From Flammeovirgaceae bacterium 311 (lineage in GTDB: Bacteria > Bacteroidota > Bacteroidia > Cytophagales > Cyclobacteriaceae): a DNA stretch of 64,000 bases. Positions 44,401-51,204 of the stretch are shown piece after piece. The position numbers and the translations under genes were made by a program. How positions within the stretch are numbered: position 1 is the stretch's first letter; each line of letters opens with the position of its first letter. Location of the stretch: assembly GCA_000597885.1 (NCBI GenBank), contig CP004371.1, forward strand, positions 4,741,001 to 4,805,000, in the 5' to 3' direction. The notes beneath the pieces were generated by a model. That model saw only the letters and a program-made list of their open reading frames with translations, was not told the DNA's origin and did not search any database.

Positions 44401-46356
44401 AATACCAATCCTGTAATTATAGGGAGCGTTAAAATGGCCCTGAGTGGAACCCAGATAAAGAACACTACTGAAAGCGGAACACCGTATGCACTTTTTGGGG
44501 ATAACAAAGGAAATTATAATTCCTGGATACCTCCTTTAGGTGATTATACACTGATGGGTACTCCTTATACCAGCTCCGGCGGTGCAGGTACGGCAGGTAC
44601 ATCCCTTACAATTTCTTTTAGTGTAGTGAATGAAGCCACCACCAATCAGCGGCCAGTGGCGAATGCGGGTAATAATCAAACCCTTACCCTGCCCACCAGC
44701 AGTACAGGTCTCAATGGTTCGGGAACGGATAGTGATGGTACCATCAGCACCTATAGCTGGAGCCAGTTAAGCGGACCAGGTACAGCTACTTTCAGCAGTA
44801 CTAGCATAGCGGCTCCAATAGTGAGTAATCTTATTGCCGGTACCTATTCGTTTAGTTTAACAGTTACAGACGATGGAGGCTCTACAAGCTTACCGGATCA
44901 GGTTTCAGTTACAGTGAATGCTGCTGCCAATGAGCTGCCAGCGGTTAGCATAACCTCGCCTGCCAATGGCACTGATTTTACAGCACCTACAACCATTACC
45001 ATTACAGCTTCTGCTTCTGATACAGATGGAACCATCAGCAAAGTTGAGTTCTATGAGGGAGCCAATAAGCTGGGTGAGGATACAACAAGCCCCTACAGCT
45101 ATACCTGGAGTGGCGTTGCTGCTAACAGCTACTCGCTCACGGCAAAAGCAATAGACAACTCTTCCGGGACTGGTACCTCTGCAGTGGTGAATATAGTGGT
45201 AGCAGCGCCTGCTAATCTACAGCCTGTAGTCAGTTCGCCAATCCCGAACCAGAAAGCAGTTATTGGTACAGCATTCAGTTTTTTCTTTGATGCTAATACA
45301 TTTACCGATCCGGACAATGATGTTTTAACCTACACAGCCAGCCAAAGCAATAATACAGCTTTGCCTGCATGGTTAAGCTTTAATGCTACAACCCGTAGCT
45401 TTAGTGGTACACCACCCACAGGCAGCCCGAACAGTATAACCATAAGAGTTACTGCCAGCGATGGCAAGGGAGGTACTGTAAGCGATGAGTTTATACTGAG
45501 CATTTCTGCACCAAGCGATCCGTCAGTTGCCCACCGCATTAACTCAGGTGGGCCGCAGGTAAATAATTCAATAGGTGCCTTTGAAGCAGATAATTATTTT
45601 TCTCCCACACCCGGCTATGTCTATTCAACCACAACAGCTATCAGTGGTACAACCAATGATGAGATGTACCAGACAGCCAGGGGCTCATCTAGCAACAGGG
45701 GTACTTTTGATTATGTGTTGCCGGTAAGCAATGGTCAGTACAATGTTATATTACATTTTGCTGAGCTTAATTTTAGCAAAGTTGGCCATCGGATATTTGA
45801 CGTAAGCATAGAAGGAAGCAAGAAACTGGATAATTATGACATCATTCGTAAAACAGGCGCCAATTTTACGGCTACCACAGAAAGCTTTATTGTAGATGTG
45901 GCAGATGGTAACTTAAACATATTCTTTAGTGCCCAAGCCAGTGATGGCGGTAGCCAGAGACCAATTGTATCTGCTATAGAAGTGCTGGTGGTTTCCGGCA
46001 CCGCTACCTCAAGCGCCCGTGTGGGCAACATCAGCGATGAAGGACTTACTGCAGAAAACACAGATGCAGACAAAGCAGTGGCTGCTAATGAGATAGTAGT
46101 TTATCCTAACCCATTCAATGATGTTGTTCATGTTGTGATTCCATCAGAGGAGGCTGCAACAGAGTATATAGTCAAATTATACAGCTCATTAGGTACGGAG
46201 TTCTATACAGATCGCTTCAGCAATAAAGCCGGAGAGCAAAGTGTGCTGGAGATTAATCTGGGTAATAAGCCGGGTTTAAGCCGCGGTTTATATTTCATAT
46301 CTGTAGAAAACACCTTAACTGCTGAAAGAAATATTGTTAAAGTGCTAAAAGAGTAA
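38500..46356 (+). CDS. Giant T9SS-exported malectin/Kelch/PKD multidomain protein (paralog B)
   Basis: 2618 residues from ATG 38500; ATG 38527 gives MRIQVFNRVRIIIVCFLSLS directly and is a fair alternative. The signal peptide ends near VRAQ. Approximate domains: 50-580 sugar-dehydrogenase-like propeller; 585-647 TSP3 calcium repeats; 648-895 lectin-like beta-sandwich; 897-1200 Kelch; 1210-1423 two choice-of-anchor-D/ASH-like modules; 1425-1578 malectin; 1580-1676 PKD; 1677-1825 malectin; 1828-1923 PKD; 1925-2046 unassigned module; 2048-2142 PKD; 2143-2235 bacterial Ig; 2236-2340 cadherin/He_PIG-like; 2342-2500 malectin; 2528-2618 T9SS type A sorting domain (VVYPNPFNDVVHV to KVLKE). It shares order and much sequence with paralog A at 6102, but has a third malectin, one more PKD and the extra module. 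I infer a secreted or surface carbohydrate-binding protein connected with the adjacent EPS locus. Confidence 0.9.
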   Translation: MESAFTVFSMRIQVFNRVRIIIVCFLSLSMFFTATDVRAQGGKPKKKAVLPPQNLTGALLENASYNFTSSGLKNISTLNNPTSLQFGPDNRLYVSQQNGQIKVLTIVRNAANDYTVTAMESITLINQIPNYNDDGTLNTNVTTRQVTGILVTGTASQPIIYVSSSDSRIGGGSTKGDVNLDTNSGIISRLTKSGSSWTKVDLVRGLPRSEENHSVNGMQLDEQTNTLFIAVGGFTNAGSPSNNFAFSCEYALAAAILSIDLNAINAMPTIGSGNTAYKYDIPTLDDPTRANNPNGTDLNDPFGGNDGLNQAKIVPGGPVQIYSPGYRNAYDIVITKTPGRERRMYTVDNGANQGWGGHPANEGSNGTVTNNYVSGEPGSTGPGPNDPQVNNLDNLHYIGNLDTYTPGSHYAGHPTPTRANPAGAGLYTHNGTTGVWRTSKTGANPLPADWPPLPLNMANPIEGDYQNPGVADQALLTFSASTNGIAEYTASNFNNGLKGTLLAASFDGKIHTINLTDDGTNVTNAKSSTNKLNQDLPFASGFGSQPLDLIAQGDDDIFPGSVWAATYGSNTITIFEPVDFTNCTGIYSTTLDDDLDGYSNADEIDNGTNPCSGSSRPDDFDGDFLSDLNDPDDDDDGLGDNIDYFALDAANGLTTNLPIDYNLFNNDPGTGLFGLGFTGLMSNKQLTNDYNNNFWESNLIAGGAVGAFSVVATSAGDALGTQNNQEYAFQFGVNVSSATSPFTVHTSMLGPFFNNQLPQNFQSQGLYIGTGDQDNYLKISINANGGLTGIEVVHENAGLPVSQQHSLPGGIPGSSLDLYFSVNPTTGTVQPKYSRDGGLVTNLGSPIQLSGALLQAVQGAPALAVGIISTSRNATPFTATWDLIKVSIDPLSSAGTWQTVTPASGAPTARHENALVQAGNKFYLVGGRGIKAVQEYNPATKAWVNKANTPMEFHHFQAVALDGLIYVVGAFTGSYPHETPVPNIHIYNPLTNKWFTGPAIPESRRRGSAGVVVHNNKIYMVGGIIDGHWSGWVSWFDEYDPATNTWKILPDAPRARDHFHAAMVGNKLYNAGGRRSSGITNEVFNLTIGEVDVYDFNSGQWATLPSSSNLPTLRGGTASAVLGNELIIMGGESASQSTAHKETEALDVTTNNWRRLADLQQGRHGTQAITSNQGIYIIAGSANKGGGPELATQEAFYLFSPTTPTGPALAQSALTTTGNIAYDLIQVGATQTKTLKLTNNGSNQAILVSSIDITGDNSFSYGTSVTLPFLIPVGRSVDVPVIFAPTSTGAKSAGLLVNHSGSGATTTIELNGSAQSNGLTASPAYLHFFSQQAGTTSTPQAIAFTNNQSTALEISAVAITGANSNEYAHTFTSAVTLAAGASTTLYVTFSPLSLGTKVAQLEVTHTGTDSPYTINLTGEGIDNTGVIYRINAGGPEVVNSIGTFAVDGFYAGGGVYTKTGEVAGTTDDAIYHTERSSSSNNGAFSYNFPVSNGQYKVVLHFAEIYWTASGQRIFDVSLEGIKVLDNYDIFGLVGARTARVESFTVSITDGAININFDASLGVGGKDRPKISAIEILGVSGSNQLPIANAGDNQIITLPLNSLNLDGSGTDSDGSITAYSWSQTSGPNTANFSSVSSASTTVSNLIAGSYTFQLTVTDDDGGVSLPDLVSVTVNPEPTGEVAYRFNAGGAQYTTGSNLVFGADQYFSFSGVYSKTSLGIAGTTDDALYQTERNATNFSYDVPVPSGTYKVKLHFAELYFTTTGSRIFDVLIENNTWLTNFDIVAEVGYAMALVKEIEVTVTDGTLNLSFISSIDKAKVSALEIIKSTPGANLLPVANAGADQTITLPVNSVVLAGSGTDEDGTISGYSWTQVDGPNIAGFSSKMVNNPTVIDLIAGSYVFSLTVTDDKGGISQADLVNVIVNQNASNIQEVVSYTLINAVTEQDIQTITPGAVINLAELPTSQLNIRANTNPVIIGSVKMALSGTQIKNTTESGTPYALFGDNKGNYNSWIPPLGDYTLMGTPYTSSGGAGTAGTSLTISFSVVNEATTNQRPVANAGNNQTLTLPTSSTGLNGSGTDSDGTISTYSWSQLSGPGTATFSSTSIAAPIVSNLIAGTYSFSLTVTDDGGSTSLPDQVSVTVNAAANELPAVSITSPANGTDFTAPTTITITASASDTDGTISKVEFYEGANKLGEDTTSPYSYTWSGVAANSYSLTAKAIDNSSGTGTSAVVNIVVAAPANLQPVVSSPIPNQKAVIGTAFSFFFDANTFTDPDNDVLTYTASQSNNTALPAWLSFNATTRSFSGTPPTGSPNSITIRVTASDGKGGTVSDEFILSISAPSDPSVAHRINSGGPQVNNSIGAFEADNYFSPTPGYVYSTTTAISGTTNDEMYQTARGSSSNRGTFDYVLPVSNGQYNVILHFAELNFSKVGHRIFDVSIEGSKKLDNYDIIRKTGANFTATTESFIVDVADGNLNIFFSAQASDGGSQRPIVSAIEVLVVSGTATSSARVGNISDEGLTAENTDADKAVAANEIVVYPNPFNDVVHVVIPSEEAATEYIVKLYSSLGTEFYTDRFSNKAGEQSVLEINLGNKPGLSRGLYFISVENTLTAERNIVKVLKE

Positions 46357-46422
46357 GAAGGCGCTTTTTCTTCCCCGTAGTGCCCATAATCAACCCCGCT
46401 CATAAACACTGTGAGTAATCGA

Positions 46423-46459
46423 GTCTTCTGCCATCAGAGTTGATGGCAGAAGACTTTTT
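46423..46459 (+). terminator. Strong terminator after giant paralog B
   Basis: GTCTTCTGCCATC (46423-46435) pairs perfectly over 13 bp with GATGGCAGAAGAC (46442-46454), followed by five T. Eleven of its first-arm bases match the terminator after paralog A at 12740. Confidence 0.92.
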
Positions 46460-46539
46460 GGGAATCATAGGATTTAAATTGAGATCCCAGGCAGGTTATT
46501 CAATATCACCATTTTTTACACCCATAATTTTAAACTGCT

Positions 46540-47655
46540 ATGGCTGCTGGGCCTACATCCGGATCTATGGTGCCATTAGATAAAACACTCCATCAGCTTG
46601 CATGGAAAACCAACAGCATATTTTTTGTCTTTGACCCATCAGAAAATAACTTTCACTATTTAAGCGATAATGCCAGTGTATCCTTTGAAATAGATGTGGC
46701 ACTGATTATGAAAGATCCAGCCGTATTGTTAGATAGAATTTTTGCTGATGACAGAGTTCGTGTACTGGAAGAATTTAGCCATATAGGCACCAAAGATTGT
46801 ATTGAAGCCGACTTTCGGCTGCTGTTTACTCCAAACCAGCCTGTAAAGTGGCTGCACATCAAAGCCTGTATGCTCCAGGGAGAACCTGCGCTGCAAGGTT
46901 GTATCGTTGGCTTTGCAGAGGATATTACCTCCCGAAAAGAGATTGAAATGTACCTCACTAATACACATGCCCAAAAAGATGTTGCCCTGCAGATCCTAGG
47001 CCACGACATTCGCTCCCCAATTGGTACCATCTCGGCGGCAAGCAGTCTGCTGGAAAGAAGTGTATGCCATGAAGACCTCAAGAATATTGAGCCACTCTTT
47101 CGTATTATTAGCGATACCTGCCAAAATGCACTTAACCTGATAAACGATGTGCTCCAGAGCGTTTACTGGGATGCTCAGAACACGGTGAAAAAAAAGAGAC
47201 GGATTGATCTGGTGGATATGGTGGAAAACCAGCTTCATGCCTACAGATTGCTGCACCAGGATCAGAAAGATTTTAAGCTTTTTTCCTCAACCAGGCATGT
47301 ATATATCAGATCTGACCAGGTACGACTACAGCTGATCCTGGAAAACCTGTTGAGCAACGCCTATAAATTCACAAAAAGAAATGGCACTATTGCCGTAGAT
47401 CTTCAGGAAAAAGAAGGTAAGGTGCAGATTGCTGTTAAAGACGATGGCATAGGCATCCCTGATCGTTTAAAGCCCATGATCTTTCAGAAGTTTACCAATG
47501 CCAGAAGAGAAGGCATGCAGGGAGAAAAACCAACCGGTTTAGGATTACACATTGTTAAAACTATGGTTGAACAGCTGAACGGACACATTTGGTTTGAGAG
47601 CGGAGAGGAAAGGGGCACTACCTTTTTTGTTGAATTACCAAAAAAAGGGATCTGA
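46540..47655 (+). CDS. Soluble PAS-domain sensor histidine kinase
   Basis: 371 residues with no transmembrane segment. A PAS-like domain covers about 20-130, and VGFAEDITSRKEIEMYL is the usual PAC ending. The dimerisation domain has the H-box LGHDIRSPIGTI with the phospho-acceptor His near 155. The ATPase domain has the N-box LENLLSNAYKFT near 270, G1 DDGIGIP near 305 and G2 PTGLGLHIVK near 330. It should sense a cytoplasmic signal and phosphorylate a response regulator, but no regulator gene is adjacent. Terminators lie on both sides, so it is a single-gene unit between the giant paralog B and the mannoside locus. Its target is unknown. Confidence 0.9.
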   Translation: MAAGPTSGSMVPLDKTLHQLAWKTNSIFFVFDPSENNFHYLSDNASVSFEIDVALIMKDPAVLLDRIFADDRVRVLEEFSHIGTKDCIEADFRLLFTPNQPVKWLHIKACMLQGEPALQGCIVGFAEDITSRKEIEMYLTNTHAQKDVALQILGHDIRSPIGTISAASSLLERSVCHEDLKNIEPLFRIISDTCQNALNLINDVLQSVYWDAQNTVKKKRRIDLVDMVENQLHAYRLLHQDQKDFKLFSSTRHVYIRSDQVRLQLILENLLSNAYKFTKRNGTIAVDLQEKEGKVQIAVKDDGIGIPDRLKPMIFQKFTNARREGMQGEKPTGLGLHIVKTMVEQLNGHIWFESGEERGTTFFVELPKKGI

Positions 47656-47757
47656 GCAGCTGGCATCTTTTTCTGTCCGCTACTGCATTTAGCTTATTTA
47701 ACATTTTAGGATATGGTGCGGTAGAGCCATACCAAACCCCGCTAATCGCTACAATTG

Positions 47758-47798
47758 CCATTCTTTCGGAACACCTGTTTCGGAAGAATGGTTTTTTT
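47758..47798 (+). terminator. Terminator after the histidine kinase
   Basis: CCATTCTT (from 47758) pairs with AAGAATGG (47784-47791), with further imperfect pairing inside, followed by seven T. Confidence 0.8.
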
Positions 47799-47919
47799 GT
47801 TTTTATACCTCTCTTATTTATTGTTTAGAGCCTTATTGTGAGAGAATTAATGCCAGAAGCCTATGCCGACTCCCGGCAGAAGCTAAAGAAAGTTATACTC
47901 TTACTTACTCATACAGATA

Positions 47920-47939
47920 TTTTGCAAACGTTTGAAAAA
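47920..47939. promoter_or_regulatory. LacI-family operator-like palindrome before the mannoside SusC
   Basis: TTTTGCAAACGTTTGAAAAA is a 20-base palindrome with a single mismatched pair (G47924/A47935). Its core CAAACGTTTG is perfect. LacI/GalR-family regulators such as PurR and CcpA recognise palindromes with a central CG of this type. It lies about 180 bases before the SusC start, after the terminator of the previous gene. No LacI-family gene is in the window. Confidence 0.5.
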
Positions 47940-47983
47940 TATTATTGAATCCTTTTGTTGTTCAGGTTTTTTTCTCAACTTGT

Positions 47984-48007
47984 GCTTGTTCATATGTATG
48001 TACATAC
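47984..48007. promoter_or_regulatory. Candidate regulatory motif, copy 1 (GCTTGTTCATATGT)
   Basis: GCTTGTTCATATGT (47984-47997) recurs exactly at 53628-53641. Here it runs into a perfect 12-base palindrome GTATGTACATAC (47996-48007). Both copies lie in upstream regions of transcription units in the mannoside locus, 110 and 75 bases before a start codon. This suggests a shared regulator or promoter element. Confidence 0.5.
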
Positions 48008-48117
48008 TGTGCTTTCTGTTGATTGCAACATCATATGATACACTGGCTCCGGATGTTTTAGCCGAGAAGGTTTCAGGAGTTGGCTTTAAATATTGAATTG
48101 TCTCTAATGATATTTAC

Positions 48118-51100
48118 ATGAAAAGATTGCTACTAATCGGTTTATTATTCTGCTGGCTACTGCCAGGCGCTTCTGCCCAGCAACAGCTTACCGGTAAGGT
48201 GACAGATGCTTTAACATCAGAGTCTTTGCCCGGTGCAGCGGTCCTTATCAAAGGCACCACCACAGGTACGGTTACTGATATAAACGGCAATTTTAAGCTG
48301 GAAGTGCCAGGACCTGATGCTGTGCTGGTGATCTCCTTTATTGGTTATCTGCAGGAGGAGACAAAAGTTGGCACAAGGGCCGTCATCAACATTACGCTTA
48401 CACCAGACCTGGAGCAGCTCGATGAGGTAGTGGTGATCGGTTATGGTTCGGTGAAAAAATCTGACCTTACCGGTTCGGTGGCCTCTATCAAGGCAGAAGA
48501 TCTTAAGGCCGTACCTGTTACTTCCTTTGATCAGGCCCTGCAGGGGCGGGCGGCAGGGGTGCAGGTGATACAGACTACAGGTGCGCCCGGCGGCGAAACC
48601 AACATCCGGATCAGGGGAACCAGCTCTGTAAACGCCAGCAGCGAACCTTTATATGTAATAGATGGTATGCTGGTGAACAGCAATGGTGGCGAAATGTCTA
48701 TTGGCGGCCGCGGCCCCCGGATTGGTGCGCTATCAACCATCAACCCCAACGACATTGAATCCATAGAGGTGCTCAAAGATGCTTCTGCCACGGCTATTTA
48801 CGGTTCCAGGGGGGCCAACGGGGTAATCTTGATCACCACCAAAAGAGGTAAGGCAGGCAAGGGTACTGTTAGCTTTGAGAGCTATTATGGCGTACAGGAA
48901 GTGGCCAAAAAAATCGATCTGTTAAATGCATCACAATTTGCCGACCTGATCAATGAGGCCAATGTTAATGCAGGCCGTGCACCGGTCTATGTAAATCCTG
49001 ACCGTTTTGGCGAGGGAACAGACTGGCAGGAAGAGCTTTTCCAGCAGGCGCCCATTGCCAATTACCAGGTCTCCTTCACGGGCGGTACCGACAAAACGAA
49101 ATATGCCGTTTCAGGTGGCTATTTCACCCAGGATGGGGTAGTGATCGGCTCTGACTTCAACCGTTATTCTTTCCGGGTAAACCTGGATACCGATGTAAGC
49201 GACCGCCTGACGATTGGCAGTAATATCTCCTACAACAGACTTTCTTCTAATGGGGTACTTACCGGCCCCGGTACCATTGTGCCCGGTGTAATCACCAATG
49301 CACTGCAGTTTAACCCCATGGCTCCCGTCTATGATCCCAGCCAACCGCTGGGTTATACCTTTGAGCACCTGTTAAAAGCGGGTATTGCAAACCCGGTTGC
49401 CGAGGCAAGGGAGTATGAGTCTGAAACCAATACCTCCAGGATATTGGGTAATATGTCGGCCCAGTTCGAGATCATCAAGGGGCTGGCCCTGCGCTCCAGC
49501 CTCGGTATTGATGGGCTCACAACTAAATCTAACACCTTTGGCCCCAATGGCCTTAAAAGAACAGAAGGCAGTCAGGGAGAGGCCAGTGTCTCTACCCTGG
49601 AGGCACTTACCTGGCTTAATACCAATACCATTACTTTCGATAAGGAGCTCAATGATCAGAACAGGATCAATGTACTTGCCGGGTTCGAATTGCAAAAGTT
49701 CAGGAACGAATCCTTAGGTGCCTATGCTTTTGGTTTTTCAGATCCCCGTACGGGCTGGCATAACCTGGGTGCTGCAGAAAACCCGCAGAATCCTGGCAAT
49801 GGCGAACTGGAGTGGAGCATGCTTTCCTACCTGGGCAGGATCAATTATTCGCTTAAGAATAAATACCTGATCACCCTCTCCGGCCGCATCGATGGGTCTT
49901 CCAAGTTTGCCGAGGGGAATAAGTACGGCTACTTTCCATCTGGTGCCATTGCCTGGAAAGTGGCAGAAGAACCTTTTATGAGTAACATAGACTTTGTCCA
50001 GGATCTGAAGATCAGGGCCAGCTATGGCTGGACGGGTAACCAGGCCATCGGACCATACCAGTCTCTTGCCTTAGTTGCTCCCTTCGGACAGGGTGTATTC
50101 AGCAGTGGGCCAAGCTCGGTTGTGTTTCTAGGTAAAGAGCCAACTTCGTATCCTAACCAGGATCTGAAATGGGAAACAACAGAGCAAAGTAATTTAGGTA
50201 TTGATCTGGCAGTATTGAAAGGCCGGTTGAGTGTTACCGCAGAGCTCTATAATAAAAATACGGTAGACCTGCTGCTGGGAACTCCCATTCCATACACCAG
50301 CGGCTTTGGCAGTACTCTGCTGAACGTGGGTAATGTACAAAACAGAGGCGTAGATCTGGCCATTAACACAGTGAATATAGATGGTAAAGTGTCCTGGAAC
50401 ACTGCCTTCAACTTCTCTGTGAACCGAAACAAAATCACCAACCTGGCCCGCGAAGGTGATATCAACATGGGTGCCGGAGGTAATATTCTGCGAGAGGGCG
50501 AGCCGATCGGTACCTTCTTCGGCTATGTGTTCGACGGCATCTTTCAGAGCGACGATGAGGCAGCGGCCAGTCCTGTGATTGTGGGCCAGCGCCCTGCTGC
50601 CGGCGATCGCAGGTACAGAGACATCAGCGGACCGGAGGGGGTGCCTGATGGTGTGATCAACGATTTCGACAGAACCATCATTGGCTCGGCCCAGCCAGAT
50701 TTTATCTGGGGCCTCAACAACGAAATTTCCTTCAGCAATTTCACCTTGTCCTTTTTCTTCCAGGGATCGCAGGGCAACGAAATGGTAAACATGAACCTGA
50801 TTAACCTGGAGAATGTAAACGGACAGCAAAATGTATTGGCAGAAGCGGGTTTAAACCGCTGGACCCCGGAGAATCCAAGCAACCGCTATGCACGTGCGCT
50901 GGCAACGGCAACAGATAATGTTTTTTCATCCAGGTTTGTAGAAGATGCTTCCTATGTCCGCCTTAAAAACGTTACCCTGGGCTATAATCTTCCTGCCTCC
51001 ATTCTGCAGAGAATTAAGGTGGCCAACCTGCGTATTTACGCAAGCGCCACCAACCTCTGGACCCTGACTGACTATAGCGGCTACGATCCGGAGGGAAATG

Positions 51101-51192
51101 CTTATGGACATACTACGAACCTGGTTGGGGTGGACGATGGTAATTACCCTCAATCCAAAACCTACCTGCTGGGCCTTAACCTGGGATTTTAA
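48118..51192 (+). CDS. SusC/RagA-family TonB-linked outer membrane receptor
   Basis: 1024 residues. The signal peptide MKRLLLIGLLFCWLLPGASA is followed by a carboxypeptidase-regulatory-like domain (LTGKVTDALTSESLPGAAVL, about 23-110), the plug (VVIGYGSVKKSDLTGSVASI, and the family motif DASATAIYGSRGANGVILIT near 220-240), and a beta-barrel ending in Phe (LLGLNLGF). It is the energy-coupled outer-membrane channel for the glycan handled by this locus, and works with the SusD homologue 12 bases downstream. With GH92, mannose isomerase and hexokinase genes following, alpha-mannosides are the probable substrate. Length is normal for SusC. It begins the operon after a 320-base promoter region with two candidate operators. 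Confidence 0.95.
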   Translation: MKRLLLIGLLFCWLLPGASAQQQLTGKVTDALTSESLPGAAVLIKGTTTGTVTDINGNFKLEVPGPDAVLVISFIGYLQEETKVGTRAVINITLTPDLEQLDEVVVIGYGSVKKSDLTGSVASIKAEDLKAVPVTSFDQALQGRAAGVQVIQTTGAPGGETNIRIRGTSSVNASSEPLYVIDGMLVNSNGGEMSIGGRGPRIGALSTINPNDIESIEVLKDASATAIYGSRGANGVILITTKRGKAGKGTVSFESYYGVQEVAKKIDLLNASQFADLINEANVNAGRAPVYVNPDRFGEGTDWQEELFQQAPIANYQVSFTGGTDKTKYAVSGGYFTQDGVVIGSDFNRYSFRVNLDTDVSDRLTIGSNISYNRLSSNGVLTGPGTIVPGVITNALQFNPMAPVYDPSQPLGYTFEHLLKAGIANPVAEAREYESETNTSRILGNMSAQFEIIKGLALRSSLGIDGLTTKSNTFGPNGLKRTEGSQGEASVSTLEALTWLNTNTITFDKELNDQNRINVLAGFELQKFRNESLGAYAFGFSDPRTGWHNLGAAENPQNPGNGELEWSMLSYLGRINYSLKNKYLITLSGRIDGSSKFAEGNKYGYFPSGAIAWKVAEEPFMSNIDFVQDLKIRASYGWTGNQAIGPYQSLALVAPFGQGVFSSGPSSVVFLGKEPTSYPNQDLKWETTEQSNLGIDLAVLKGRLSVTAELYNKNTVDLLLGTPIPYTSGFGSTLLNVGNVQNRGVDLAINTVNIDGKVSWNTAFNFSVNRNKITNLAREGDINMGAGGNILREGEPIGTFFGYVFDGIFQSDDEAAASPVIVGQRPAAGDRRYRDISGPEGVPDGVINDFDRTIIGSAQPDFIWGLNNEISFSNFTLSFFFQGSQGNEMVNMNLINLENVNGQQNVLAEAGLNRWTPENPSNRYARALATATDNVFSSRFVEDASYVRLKNVTLGYNLPASILQRIKVANLRIYASATNLWTLTDYSGYDPEGNAYGHTTNLVGVDDGNYPQSKTYLLGLNLGF

Positions 51193-51204
51193 TTAGAGCA
51201 GATC

